From: Ancylobacter sonchi
Lineage (GTDB): Bacteria > Pseudomonadota > Alphaproteobacteria > Rhizobiales > Xanthobacteraceae
DNA length: 64,000 bases
NCBI RefSeq assembly: GCF_018390695.1
Contig: NZ_JAHBGF010000019.1
Location: forward strand, 62,001 to 126,000
Direction: 5' to 3'
Position 1 is the first letter of the stretch. Every line of letters begins with the position of its first letter. Below are positions 26,690 to 35,745 of this stretch, in pieces. The notes below the pieces were generated by a model. That model was not told the DNA's origin, ran no database searches, and was given only the letters and a program-made list of their open reading frames with translations. The position numbers and the translations under genes are program-made.

Positions 26690-26733
26690 GCGTTTCCTTC
26701 ACGCGAACCGGATTCCACTTCGCTCGGAAACGC
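26690..26733. repeat. Rhizobiales-type palindromic intergenic repeat
   Basis: GCGTTTCC (26690-26697) pairs with GGAAACGC (26726-26733), and GCGAA (26703-26707) pairs with TTCGC (26719-26723) around CCGGATTCCAC. From memory this matches a short interspersed palindrome common between genes in Rhizobiales genomes. It ends next to the stop of the leftward gene at 26735. I noticed no second copy in the window. Confidence 0.55.
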
Positions 26734-26734
26734 T

Positions 26735-27157
26735 CTAGGCGTCGAGGGTGAAGGCGAGCGCCACCACGTTGCGGCCGTTCTCGCGGCGATAGGCGAAATG
26801 CGCCGCCAGCGTGCGGATGAGATGCACGCCGAGGCCGCCGATGCGCCGATCCTCGATCGGGCTGGTCAGATCCGGCGCCGGCGCGGTGAACGGGTCGAAG
26901 GCGTTGCCGTCGTCGGCAAGCTCGATCTCGACCTGCGTTCCGCGATGGCGGATGGACACCGTGATCTGGCCGGCGCGGCGGTCGGGATAGCCGTAGTCGA
27001 CCGCGTTGTTGACGAGCTCGTCGACCGCCATGGTGAGGCGGTGCGCCACCTTCTCCGGCAGGGCGGACGTCTCGCAGAAGAAGTCGAGCGCCCGGACCAG
27101 AGGCTCGAGTTCCGCAAGGTCATTCTCAAGGCGGAGGTCGAGCTGCGCGATGATCAT
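26735..27157 (-). CDS. RsbW-like anti-sigma/serine kinase ATPase domain protein
   Basis: 140 aa HATPase_c protein. N-box ELVNNAVDYGY, G1 box ADDGNAFDPF and G2 region RRIGGLGVHLI are present, as in anti-sigma factors that phosphorylate STAS partners. GGCGGAAAG precedes ATG 27157. The STAS gene lies just upstream (stop 27190) on the same strand, so the two form the classic switch pair. The SpoIIE-type phosphatase at 20892 would be the third component. Which sigma factor or effector is controlled is not visible. Confidence 0.88.
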   Translation of the reverse strand: MIIAQLDLRLENDLAELEPLVRALDFFCETSALPEKVAHRLTMAVDELVNNAVDYGYPDRRAGQITVSIRHRGTQVEIELADDGNAFDPFTAPAPDLTSPIEDRRIGGLGVHLIRTLAAHFAYRRENGRNVVALAFTLDA

Positions 27158-27189
27158 GAACTTTCCGCCGACCGACTCGGAACGAATGC

Positions 27190-27522
27190 TCAGCCCAGCG
27201 TCGCCAGCGCGGCGTCGCGGTTCGCATGGATCGGGATCAGGGTCGAGAAGCCGCTGACATCGAACACCTCATGCACCGGCGGGATCAGCCCGCATATGGC
27301 GAGGGTGACGCCGGAACCCTTCGCCAGCTTGGCGGCCTTCAGCACCACGCGCAGCCCCGCCGAGGAGATATAGGTGAGCTCGGCGAAATCGAGCAGCAGC
27401 ACGCTGCTGCCATCCGGAATCACCGCCATGAACTCGTCGAGCTTCGGCGAGGTCGAGCTGTCGAGCCGCCCCCTCACCGCGGTGATCACGACGTCCTTTT
27501 CGACAAAGCGGTCGATATGCAT
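27190..27522 (-). CDS. STAS-domain anti-anti-sigma factor (RsbV-like)
   Basis: 110 aa from ATG 27522. Typical STAS order: VVITAVRGRLDSSTSPKLDEF, then VLLLDFAELTYISSAGLRVVL with the phosphorylatable Ser in YISSAGLR, and a C-terminal helix after FDVSGF. In partner switching the unphosphorylated form binds the ATPase encoded 32 bases downstream. The ribosome binding site is weak and the frame is open further upstream to 27573, so the start is moderately sure. Confidence 0.87.
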   Translation of the reverse strand: MHIDRFVEKDVVITAVRGRLDSSTSPKLDEFMAVIPDGSSVLLLDFAELTYISSAGLRVVLKAAKLAKGSGVTLAICGLIPPVHEVFDVSGFSTLIPIHANRDAALATLG

Positions 27523-27640
27523 GGAAGACACGGCTCCGGCTGGGGGTTCGGGCGCGGCGGGACAGAACCGCATCCGGCGGCATCAGAATTATCCGAGATC
27601 GGCGGTCGCCGGCAAGCGGGGCGCTGGGAGGCGCTCCGCC

Positions 27641-29356
27641 TCAATGCTCGAAGCGCAAGGTCAGCATCTGGCGGTCGCCGACCTTGCCGATCACCAGCTT
27701 GTCGGCGCGCTTGCTCAGCATGTAGCCGACGAAACGCGCCACCGCCGCGCTGTCGCCGAGCAGGTCCTCGGGCGAGGGGCGCAGGGTGGGTATTTCGATC
27801 GCCTCACCCTGATAGGCGAGCACGACGTCGAAATTCATCTCGTCGAACTTCGCCCGCATCTCCAGCGTGCCGGGGGCGACGCCGGTGTCGAGCAGCATCT
27901 CCACCGCCTCCGCGACCACCGGAATGGCAGCGGCGACCACGTCGCGCCGCGCGCCCCACACGTCGCCCTGCCGCTCCAGGAACTCGGTGGCGACGGTGAA
28001 CGGGTTGTCCTCGGTGGTCACCGTCACCGCCGCCTCCTGGCGGATGCCGATGCGGAAGAACAGGTTGAGGGCGACGGCCACCGCCGTCGACACCGACAGC
28101 GGCGATTCCAGGATCGGCTGCGCCCAGGTCGGCGCGGCATGGACCAGCTCGGGCAGGATCGCCACCGCGAGGCCGGCCATCACCGCGAGGCCGACGGTGA
28201 AGATGCGCCGGTCGCTGAGCCGGCGGGACAGGATGAGCTCCATGCCGGCGACGATCAGGAACGCCGCACTGTAGACCAGGATGGCGCCGACGACCGGATC
28301 GGGGATCACCGTCAGCGCGCCGATGAGCTTCGGCGAGAAGGCCGCGAGCAGGATCAACACGCCCGAGACGACGCCGATGCGCCAAGCGGTGGCGCCGGTG
28401 GCGAAGGCGACGCCGATGGCCGCCGAGGAAGAGGCGCTGGCGAAGCCGCCGGTGACGGCGGCGCCGGCGTCGCTCAGCGTGTTGGCGCGGATGGCGCGCG
28501 CGGCCTGCCCCATGTCGGCGCGGCGCCAGTCGGAATCGTCCATGCGCTGCATGGAGACCACCGTGCCGAGCATGTCGACGGCGGAGATGATGCCGGTCAG
28601 CACCGCGGCGGGCACCATGGCCCAGGAAAAGGCGAGGCCGGGCCAGCCGAGCTGCGGCAGGTCGACGAAGGCGAGCGCGCCGAGACCGGGTTCCGCCGGC
28701 GCCCGGGCGACCCCGACATAGGCGGCGAGCGCCCAGCCGACGCCGGCGCCGATGGCCACCGCGAACAGCCGCAGCGCGCCGCGCGAGAAGATCGCCAGCA
28801 CGATGATGATCAGGAGAGCGGTGAAGCTCACCAGCGGGTAGCGCAGGTCGAGCAGCGTCGTCGCCTCATGGGCGCTGAGGCCAAACATGCGGCGCAGCGC
28901 CGGCGCCGCGAGCGCGACGCCGAGCATGGTCACCGCCACGCCGCAGATCTCCGGCGGGAACATCGCGCGCATGGCGTTCTGGAACCGGGTCAGCGAGAAC
29001 TGCGAGACCGCCGCGATCAGGCTCATCGCCGCATAGAGCGCGGTGCCGCCGGCCGAGAGCGCCTGCACGGCCAGCGGCAGGTGCGCGGTGTTCGGGATCT
29101 GCACCAGCAGCAGGCCGGCGCCGGATTTCGAGCGCGGCAGGCATTCGAGGATGGTCGCCAACCCCATGAAGATGATGCAGCTGGTGATCAGGATCTGCGT
29201 GTCGGTGAACGACAGGCCGGCCTCGGTGGCGGCGACCAGTGGATAGACGACGAAGAGCAGGGCGAGCGTCGCATGCTGCACGCCGAGGACCAGCAGCGTA
29301 CCGAGCGGCATCTTGTCGTCGGCGGCGTAGACGATGTTGGACGGTTTGCGCGGCAT
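27641..29356 (-). CDS. NCS2-family nucleobase permease with a C-terminal ATPase-like cytosolic domain
   Basis: 571 aa. Residues about 15-440 carry 12 or more hydrophobic helices in the uracil/xanthine permease pattern (PLGTLLVLGVQHATLALLFV, QIPNTAHLPL, and ASASSSAAIGVAFATGATAWRIG in the substrate region). About 450-571 is soluble: helix VVAEAVEMLLDTG, strand LEMRAKFDEMNFDVVLAYQGE, and DSAAVARFVGYMLSKRADKL. This looks like a reduced HATPase_c fold without the N and G boxes. The start ATG 29356 follows the family; the frame stays open to 29449. Lying next to RsbW/RsbV-like genes on the same strand suggests a regulatory tie, which is inference. Confidence 0.8.
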   Translation of the reverse strand: MPRKPSNIVYAADDKMPLGTLLVLGVQHATLALLFVVYPLVAATEAGLSFTDTQILITSCIIFMGLATILECLPRSKSGAGLLLVQIPNTAHLPLAVQALSAGGTALYAAMSLIAAVSQFSLTRFQNAMRAMFPPEICGVAVTMLGVALAAPALRRMFGLSAHEATTLLDLRYPLVSFTALLIIIVLAIFSRGALRLFAVAIGAGVGWALAAYVGVARAPAEPGLGALAFVDLPQLGWPGLAFSWAMVPAAVLTGIISAVDMLGTVVSMQRMDDSDWRRADMGQAARAIRANTLSDAGAAVTGGFASASSSAAIGVAFATGATAWRIGVVSGVLILLAAFSPKLIGALTVIPDPVVGAILVYSAAFLIVAGMELILSRRLSDRRIFTVGLAVMAGLAVAILPELVHAAPTWAQPILESPLSVSTAVAVALNLFFRIGIRQEAAVTVTTEDNPFTVATEFLERQGDVWGARRDVVAAAIPVVAEAVEMLLDTGVAPGTLEMRAKFDEMNFDVVLAYQGEAIEIPTLRPSPEDLLGDSAAVARFVGYMLSKRADKLVIGKVGDRQMLTLRFEH

Positions 29357-29522
29357 GGAGGGAGATACCGGAGGGCTGGAGAGGCAGGAACGGACGTCTC
29401 GCCTCCCTCCGCCCGCCCCGGCCTCGGCCGGGCCACGCGCTGCGGTCATCGATCGGAGAATCCGTTGTGCGGACTATGAAACCTCGACGGTTCCCTCGCA
29501 ACTGCGATCCTTGTCGCGGCGA

Positions 29523-31061
29523 TCAGCGCGTGCCGCCCAGCAGACGTTGCGCGACGAGGGCCGCGGCAAGGGTGATGAGCGCGCAGCTGAGCGCCGCCAG
29601 GCCGAGGCCGCGGGCGAAGGCGGCGTGTGCCGCGTTCATCAGCGCCTCGCCCGCCGGTCCGCCGAGCTGCTGCGCTGCCGTCACCGCGCCGTCGAGGGTG
29701 CGCCGGGCCATGGCGAGCGTCTCGCTGCCGACCTCGGGCAGCGCGAGGCGCTCCATGTCCACCCGGTAGGTCGCCGCCACGACGCTGCCGAGCACGGCGA
29801 TGCCGAGCGCGCCGCCGAACTCGAAGCTGATTTCGGAGATCGCCGAGGCGGCGCCGGCCCGTTCCGCCGGGGCGAAGCGCATCATCAGGTCGGTGGTCAG
29901 CGTGCCGACCGGCGACAGGCCGAGGCAGAACATCACGATCGAGGCGGTCATGATCGGCAGCGGCGCGCGGTCGATCTGGCTCAGCAGCGCGAAGCCGGCG
30001 GCGGACAGGATCAGGCACACGACCAGCAGGCGGACCGGCCGCACCCGGCGCACGATATGCGGCGTCGCCAGCGAGCCGATGGCGAAGCACACGCCGGACG
30101 GCGCGGTCCACAGCCCGGCCTCGAACGGCCCCATGCCGAGCACCAGCTGCAGATATTGCGACAGCGCGAGGAAGATGCCCATGGCGCCGAACATCGCCAT
30201 GATGTTGACGCCGAGCGCCGGGCCGATCATCGGGTGGCGCAGCAGCGCGAGGTCGATCATCGGGTCGGCAAGGCGCTTCTGGCGGGCGATGAAGAAGACG
30301 CCGACGACAAGGCCGAGCGCGACGGCTGCCGCCGCCTGTCCGTCCGGTCCCGCCTCGGCGACGTGCTTCATGCCGTAGATCAGCGCCAGCACCGCGACCA
30401 CTGACTGCACGGCGCTGACGATGTCGAGCCGGCCGGCCTTCTCGTCGCGATACTCCGGCAGCAGCAGCGGGCCGATCAAGAGCAGGCCGAGCATCACCGG
30501 CACCGCGAGCAGGAACACCGCTCCCCACCAGAAATGCGCCAGCACCGCACCGCCGACCAGCGGACCGATGGCCGCTCCCGCCGAGAAGCAGGCGATCCAC
30601 ACGCCGATGGCGAGCGTGCGCTGGCGCTCGTCGAGGAACATGTTGCGGATCAGCGACAGGGTCGAGGGCGCCACCGTCGCGCCGGCGATGCCGAGCAGGG
30701 CGCGGGCGGCAATCAGTTCCTCGGCCGTGCGCGCGAACGCCGCGAGTACCGAGGTCGCGGCGAAGCAGGCCGCGCCGATGAGCAGCAGGCGCCGACGGCC
30801 GATGCGGTCACCGAGCGTGCCCATCAGCATCAGCGTGCCGGCGACCATGAAGCCGTAGATGTCGATGATCCACAGAAGCTGGGTGGCGCTGGGCGACAGA
30901 TGCAAGGCGAGCTGCGGCACCGCGAGGTGCAGCACCGTCAGGTCCATCGCATAGACGAGGCAGGGGATGGCGATGACGGCGAGGCCGATCCATTCCTTGC
31001 GCGTCGCCTGGCGCGTCGCCCGCTGGCCGGGGCCGGTCGGCTCGTCGTGTTCGGCACGCAT
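29523..31061 (-). CDS. MFS transporter, DHA2 family (14-helix drug efflux type)
   Basis: 512 aa from ATG 31061 with GGAGTGCAGG upstream. About 14 hydrophobic segments, MFS motif A GTLGDRIGRRRLL after helix 2, motif C-like GPLVGGAVLAHFWWGAVFL in helix 5, and LDLTVLHLAVPQL-like helix 1 (YAMDLTVLHLAVPQLALHL). These are marks of the EmrB/QacA/SmvA group of proton-driven multidrug exporters. No periplasmic adaptor gene is adjacent and no regulator flanks it, so substrate and control are open. Confidence 0.9.
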   Translation of the reverse strand: MRAEHDEPTGPGQRATRQATRKEWIGLAVIAIPCLVYAMDLTVLHLAVPQLALHLSPSATQLLWIIDIYGFMVAGTLMLMGTLGDRIGRRRLLLIGAACFAATSVLAAFARTAEELIAARALLGIAGATVAPSTLSLIRNMFLDERQRTLAIGVWIACFSAGAAIGPLVGGAVLAHFWWGAVFLLAVPVMLGLLLIGPLLLPEYRDEKAGRLDIVSAVQSVVAVLALIYGMKHVAEAGPDGQAAAAVALGLVVGVFFIARQKRLADPMIDLALLRHPMIGPALGVNIMAMFGAMGIFLALSQYLQLVLGMGPFEAGLWTAPSGVCFAIGSLATPHIVRRVRPVRLLVVCLILSAAGFALLSQIDRAPLPIMTASIVMFCLGLSPVGTLTTDLMMRFAPAERAGAASAISEISFEFGGALGIAVLGSVVAATYRVDMERLALPEVGSETLAMARRTLDGAVTAAQQLGGPAGEALMNAAHAAFARGLGLAALSCALITLAAALVAQRLLGGTR

Positions 31062-31313
31062 GGCCTGCACTCCGCACTCTGCACGGGGCCGCATGGGCCC
31101 GGGCGGTGCTCGATAGCCCATTCCGCCGGCCCTCGCCACTCGCTTTCCGCTTCGGAAAGGGTGCGGCCGGCGGGCGGAGCGTGTCGCGCCCGTCACGAGA
31201 GCCATCATGGGAATGGGCAAGTCCCGCCGATCCGGCGGTGCTAGACTATGCGCAGCGCTTCGAGCGGAACCGGCGGCTGCGCCGGCGATTTCCCAAGGCT
31301 GGGAGGATGTCAG

Positions 31314-31571
31314 ATGAGCCATATTCGCTACGAGATCGTCGAGCATGACGGCGGCTGGGCCTACAAGCTCGGCGATGTGTTTTCCGAAACCCACGCTACC
31401 CATGAGGGGGCGCTGAAGGCCGCCCGCGACGCGGCGGCGCGCCAATCGCTGAGCGGCGAGACCCGGCCGATCCTCTATCAGGATGCCGCCGGCGCCTGGC
31501 ACCAGGAAACCTCCGAGGGCACCGACCGGCCCGAGGCCGATATCGAGGATCGAAAAGCCGGCAAATCCTGA
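31314..31571 (+). CDS. Small DUF2188-like protein
   Basis: 85 aa from ATG 31314 with GGGAGG upstream. The N-terminal half (YEIVEHDGGWAYKLGDVFSETHATHEGALKAARDAA) is the compact beta-beta-beta-alpha pattern of DUF2188-type proteins: a strand, an aromatic GGWAYK turn, and a helix beginning after the F/T-rich strand. The hydrophilic, acidic C-terminus looks disordered. The function of this family is unknown. It is divergent from the MFS gene and may be monocistronic. Confidence 0.75.
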   Translation: MSHIRYEIVEHDGGWAYKLGDVFSETHATHEGALKAARDAAARQSLSGETRPILYQDAAGAWHQETSEGTDRPEADIEDRKAGKS

Positions 31572-31681
31572 CCCTTCGTCGCGGTGTCGCGCCTGCCTCC
31601 CAGGTTCCGATTGGCGGTTGCCGGCGTCGCCGGCACTGCCTAAACACGGGAGCGCAACGCCCGATCCGCGAAGGCTGGCCC

Positions 31682-33460
31682 GTGACGCTCGACCCTGTTT
31701 CGCAACCGCGCTCCCTCGCCGCCCGGCTGCGCTCCATGGTGCGGACCAGCGAGCTGGCGGTGGTCGCGCTGGCCGGTCTGATCGGGGTGCTGGCCGGGGT
31801 CGTGGTGGTCGTGCTCGGCCAGGCGACCCAGTGGCTGCATGTCGCGCTGTTCGGCATCGCGCCGGATGCCCATCTGTCCACGACCATCGGCCTTGCGCCG
31901 CTGGTGCTGGTGCTGGTGCCGACGCTCGGCGGGCTCGCCTTTGGCCTCGCCAGCCTGCTGGCGCGGCGCATCTCCTCCGGCGCGACGGTCGATCCCATCG
32001 AGGCCAACGCGCTGCATGGCGGGCGCATGTCGTTGACCGAAAGTCTCGTCGTCGCCGTCCAGACCATGGCGTCGAGTGGCGTGGGCGCCTCGGTCGGTTT
32101 GGAAGCCGGCTACACGCAGGCTTCCAGCGGCCTCGCCTCCCGTCTCGGGCAGGCGCTACGTCTGCGCCGCGTCGATCTCAGGACGATGGTCGGCTGCGCG
32201 TCCGGCGCGGCGATCGGCGCCGCCTTCGACGCGCCGCTCATGGGCGCCTTCTACGGCTTCGAGCTGATCCTCGGTACCTACGCCATTCCCGCCTTCGCGC
32301 CGATGATGACGGCGAGCTTCACCGCCGCCCTCACGCGCCGGCTGCTGATGCCGGAGGCGGTGCCGGCGCTGCCGGACCTTGCCGCGCCGGCACTCGCCGA
32401 TCTGCCGGCGGTGCTGCTGCTCGGCGCGCTCAGCGCCTTGGTCGGCATCGCGGTGATGCGCGGGGCGACGCTGGTCGAGGCGGGGTTCCGCCGCTCGCCG
32501 GTGCCGGTCTATGCGCGGCCGGTGCTGGGCGGGCTGGCGGTCGGACTGATGGCGCTCGCCACCCCTGCCGTGCTGTCCGCCGGGCATGGCGCGGTCTACC
32601 ATCATATCGGCAGCGACGAATTGCTGGCGCCGCTGGCGCTGCTGCTGCTCGCCAAGGTGGCGGCGTCCTCGGTCTCCATCGGCTCCGGCTTTCGCGGCGG
32701 CCTGTTCTTCGCCTCGCTGCTGATGGGGGTGCTGGCGGGGCGGGTCTATGCCGGTGCGCTGGAGGCGGTGCTGCCCGGCGTCGCCGTTGATCACGCACTT
32801 TACGCGCTGATCGGCATGGCTGCGCTGGCGGTCTCGGTGGTCGGCGGGCCGATGACCATGACGCTGCTGGCGCTGGAGATGACCGGCGACCTGCATCTGA
32901 CGCTGGCGGTGCTGGCGGCGTCGGGCGTTTCCTCGCTGATGACGCGGCGGCTGTTCGGCTTCTCCTTCGCGACCTGGCGCTTCCATTTGCGCGGGGAAAG
33001 CATTCGCGGCGCGCACGACATCGGTTGGCTGCGCGACCTCAAGGTCGGCGAACTGATGCGGATCGAGGTGCCGCAGCTGGCTGCCGACACAACGCTCGAG
33101 GCGGCGCGACGCACCTATCCGCCCGGCTCCACCGCCTATGTCGTCGCGACCGAAGCGGACGGAGCCTATGCCGGCATGGTGCCGCTGGCGGCGCTCTATG
33201 CCGCGGCGGAGGAGGGGGCCGCGCCACCGGCCTCGCTGCGCGCCTTGCTGCGCCTGCCCGATACGGCGCTTCTCCCCGGCATGACCATTCGCGAGGCGCT
33301 GGACGCCTTCGATCACGCCGAGGCGGACGTGCTCGCCGTGGTGGCGGAGGCGCGCGGCCGGCGGCTGGTCGGCGTGCTCAGCGAGACGCACGCCATCCGC
33401 CGCTACAGCGAGGAGATGAGCCGGCGTCTCAGCGAGATCACCGGCGAACGCCCTGATTAA
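31682..33460 (+). CDS. ClC-family chloride channel/transporter with CBS domain, atypical filter
   Basis: 592 aa from GTG 31682. The membrane domain (about 20-430) shows the ClC frame GLEAGYTQASSGLASRLG, AAIGAAFDAPLMGAFYGFELI and GSGFRGGLFFASLLMG. The usual filter motifs are altered: GSGIPE is replaced by SSGATVDPIE, GREGP by GLEAG (gating Glu kept), and GGIFAP by GGLFFA. A CBS pair covers about 445-585 (LKVGELMRIEVPQLAADTTLEAA, then a second repeat). Chloride/proton exchange is the default expectation, but ion preference may differ. The frame stays open upstream; ATG 31736 is an alternative start. Confidence 0.83.
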   Translation: MTLDPVSQPRSLAARLRSMVRTSELAVVALAGLIGVLAGVVVVVLGQATQWLHVALFGIAPDAHLSTTIGLAPLVLVLVPTLGGLAFGLASLLARRISSGATVDPIEANALHGGRMSLTESLVVAVQTMASSGVGASVGLEAGYTQASSGLASRLGQALRLRRVDLRTMVGCASGAAIGAAFDAPLMGAFYGFELILGTYAIPAFAPMMTASFTAALTRRLLMPEAVPALPDLAAPALADLPAVLLLGALSALVGIAVMRGATLVEAGFRRSPVPVYARPVLGGLAVGLMALATPAVLSAGHGAVYHHIGSDELLAPLALLLLAKVAASSVSIGSGFRGGLFFASLLMGVLAGRVYAGALEAVLPGVAVDHALYALIGMAALAVSVVGGPMTMTLLALEMTGDLHLTLAVLAASGVSSLMTRRLFGFSFATWRFHLRGESIRGAHDIGWLRDLKVGELMRIEVPQLAADTTLEAARRTYPPGSTAYVVATEADGAYAGMVPLAALYAAAEEGAAPPASLRALLRLPDTALLPGMTIREALDAFDHAEADVLAVVAEARGRRLVGVLSETHAIRRYSEEMSRRLSEITGERPD

Positions 33461-33471
33461 GCACGCGAATC

Positions 33472-34527
33472 TCAGGCGTCTTCGTGCCAGGCGCGGGCGA
33501 GCACCCGCAGCCAGTTCTCCCGGCACAGCTTGGCGAGCTCGTCAGACGTGAACCCGTCGGCCGCCAGCGCTTCCACCAGCGCCTGCTGCCCGGCCGCGTC
33601 GCCGATGGCGGCGGGGATGGTGGCGCCGTCATAATCCGAGCCGAGCGCCACGCCGTCGATGCCGACGCGCTCCACCAGATGGCGGATATGCGCCACCATG
33701 GCGTCGAGCGGCGTGTCGGCGTTCTCCATGCCGTCCGGCCGCAGCATGGTGGTGGCGTAGTTGAGGCCGACCAGCCCCTCGCTCTCGCGGATGGCGTCGA
33801 GCTGGCGGTCGGTGAGGTTGCGCGCCACCGGGGTCAGCGCGTGGGCGTTGGAATGGCTGGCGACAAGCGGCTGGTCGGTGGTCTTCGCCACGTCCCAGAA
33901 GCCCTTCTCGGTGATGTGGGCGAGATCTATGAGGATTCCCAGACGGTTGCAGGTTCGCACCAGCTCGAAGCCGGCCTCGGTCAGGCCAGGCCCGGTGTCC
34001 GGGCTCATCGGGAAGGCGAAGGGCACGCCGTGGCCGAAGATGTTGTTGCGGCTCCATACCGGCCCGAGCGAGCGCAGGCCGGCGGCGTAGAAGGTCTCCA
34101 GCGCCGCGAGGTCGGCGCCGATCGCCTCGCAGCCCTCCATGTGCAGCACGGCGGCGAAGGTGCCGGCGGCCATGGCCGCGCGGATCTCGGCGGTGGAGCG
34201 GCACAGCTTCCACAGGCCGGCCCTATCGAGCCGGAAGGCGATCGCCGCCATGTCCAGTGCGGTGTCCAGTGAGGACGATCGCTCCAGCGGTTCGGCCAGT
34301 GGGGTTGAATAATGGCCGTTCGCGTCGGGCTGCTTCAGGATCAGCTCGCCGGACGGGATGTAGATGGCGCACAGGCCGCCGGCGAGCCCACCCTTGCGGG
34401 CGCGGGGCGCGTCGATATGGCCCTTGCCGGTGCCCTCGCCGAACTCGCGCACCGGGTCGATGCCCTCCCTGCCGTGCTCCCACAGCCGTAGCAGCACGTC
34501 GTTATGCCCGTCGAAAACCGCTTCCAT
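33472..34527 (-). CDS. Membrane dipeptidase-like zinc hydrolase, peptidase M19 family
   Basis: 351 aa. Zinc ligands are visible in order: HND (residues 8-10) near the N-terminus, Glu in HMEGCEAI, His in LIDLAHI and His in VASHSNAH, with a final GSDYDG motif. This is the complete M19 (renal dipeptidase) set. No signal peptide, so cytoplasmic. Bacterial members cleave dipeptides including D-residue substrates. The preceding gene on the same strand is an isochorismatase-like hydrolase (30 bases apart), suggesting a two-gene operon for an amide-type substrate. Confidence 0.9.
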   Translation of the reverse strand: MEAVFDGHNDVLLRLWEHGREGIDPVREFGEGTGKGHIDAPRARKGGLAGGLCAIYIPSGELILKQPDANGHYSTPLAEPLERSSSLDTALDMAAIAFRLDRAGLWKLCRSTAEIRAAMAAGTFAAVLHMEGCEAIGADLAALETFYAAGLRSLGPVWSRNNIFGHGVPFAFPMSPDTGPGLTEAGFELVRTCNRLGILIDLAHITEKGFWDVAKTTDQPLVASHSNAHALTPVARNLTDRQLDAIRESEGLVGLNYATTMLRPDGMENADTPLDAMVAHIRHLVERVGIDGVALGSDYDGATIPAAIGDAAGQQALVEALAADGFTSDELAKLCRENWLRVLARAWHEDA

Positions 34528-34557
34528 TCCTGTCCGTCCGTTCCGTCCTAAATGAAG

Positions 34558-35238
34558 TCAGCCGCACAGGGCGGCGATCACCGCCGCGCTGCCGGCCACA
34601 GTGCCGAAGATACCGCCTTCGGTCGTGATGGTGTCGATCGCCGCTCGGTGGTTGGCCTCGACGGTGGCGGCGCAGCCATCCTCCACCAAGAGCGGCTCGT
34701 AGCCGCGATCCACCGCCTCGCGCAGGGTCGAATGCACGCACACATCCGTCGTCACGCCGCAGATGACGAGGTGCCGGACGCCGCGCGCCACCAGGATGCG
34801 GTCGAGGTCGGTGGCGTAGAAGGCGGAGAAGCCCGGCTTGTCGATCACCGGCTCGCCCGGCGCGGGGGCGAGCTCGGGCACGATGTCCCAGCCTTCCTCG
34901 CCACGGATCAGCAGGCGCCCCAGCGGGCCGGGGCTGCCGATTTCCGCCCCGGCGAGGCGCGAGCGGAAGCGCTTCTGCGGCGTCAGGTCGGAGAGGTCGG
35001 GGCGGTGGCCCTCGCGGGTGTAGATCACCAGCCCGCCAAACGCCCGCACCGCCTCGCGCAGCGCCGCGATGCGGGGGATGAGCGCCTGCGCCGGGCCGAC
35101 ATCGTAGCCCATGGCGTCGACATAGCCGCCGGGGGCGCAGAAATCGCGCTGCATGTCGATGACGATCAGCGCCGTGGTCGCCGGCGCGAGGTCGCGGCCA
35201 TGCGGCCAGTCATAGGGGCGGGCGGTGACATGGGGCAT
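34558..35238 (-). CDS. Isochorismatase-like cysteine hydrolase (biuret hydrolase/RutB-like)
   Basis: 226 aa. Catalytic triad of the family: Asp in LIVIDMQRDFCAPGG, Lys in VIDKPGFSAFY and Cys in VICGVTTDVCVHST. The DMQRDFC and TREGHRPDLSDL motifs place it with amidases of biuret, ureidoacrylate or carbamoyl-type substrates rather than isochorismate. It heads a two-gene leftward operon with the M19 dipeptidase. The ribosome binding site is weak. RutB partners an LLM oxygenase in pyrimidine breakdown; an LLM oxygenase is encoded 4 kb away, but any link is speculative. Confidence 0.88.
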   Translation of the reverse strand: MPHVTARPYDWPHGRDLAPATTALIVIDMQRDFCAPGGYVDAMGYDVGPAQALIPRIAALREAVRAFGGLVIYTREGHRPDLSDLTPQKRFRSRLAGAEIGSPGPLGRLLIRGEEGWDIVPELAPAPGEPVIDKPGFSAFYATDLDRILVARGVRHLVICGVTTDVCVHSTLREAVDRGYEPLLVEDGCAATVEANHRAAIDTITTEGGIFGTVAGSAAVIAALCG

Positions 35239-35745
35239 GGCGGGGGCTTCGCTGGCGGGCAGGGCGGGACCCGACCATGCCCCAAGCCGCCGCGGCTTCC
35301 AAGATGCCGTTGCGGCGCCGGAGCCGGCCTCCCGGGACCGGCTTGGCCGGCCGGGAGGTCGCCCGGAGCTCCGGTCCGCAATCGTCGAAGCCCCTCAACC
35401 TGCCCGCGCCGTCGGGTCGAGGCGGGGGCGAGACGGCTTCGATGCTTGCCGATGGCGCCGCGTCCCGCCGCCCCGCTGCGCGCAGACCACATCTCCGTCG
35501 AAGCCGGATCTCCCCGCCTACGGCAGACGGAATTGCGAGGCGGGCTCGGGGCACGCTCTTGGGTGCCCACGCCAAACTGCCCGTTCTGAGGCATCTGGCG
35601 TCATCCGGGCGTCGAAGGGGGCTCGTCCGGGCACGCTTTGCCAAGCATCCCTCAAGGCTCGCGGTGCCTGTCCCTGGCCTGTCGGAGGCATGACCTGAGC
35701 GCCCGCCCCGAGGATGGCTACGCTTGCCCGCGTTCGGCCGACCTC
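35239..35745. other. 507-base region with no supported gene
   Basis: Several frames are open on both strands, but all are Arg/Pro/Ala-rich products of high GC, lack ribosome binding sites and disagree with each other. It separates the hydrolase start from the TetR stop. Part of it must hold the promoter of the leftward hydrolase operon. No repeat or clear regulatory motif was found. Confidence 0.45.

Noticed and set aside
31265-31290. GGAAC-N16-GATT upstream of the DUF2188-like gene as an EcfG promoter
   Set aside because: Two mismatches in the four-base -10 motif; too weak to call.
35210-35644. A possible 144-codon gene on the minus strand in the gap before the TetR gene
   Set aside because: No ribosome binding site, Arg/Pro-rich composition, and it would overlap the start of the isochorismatase-like gene.
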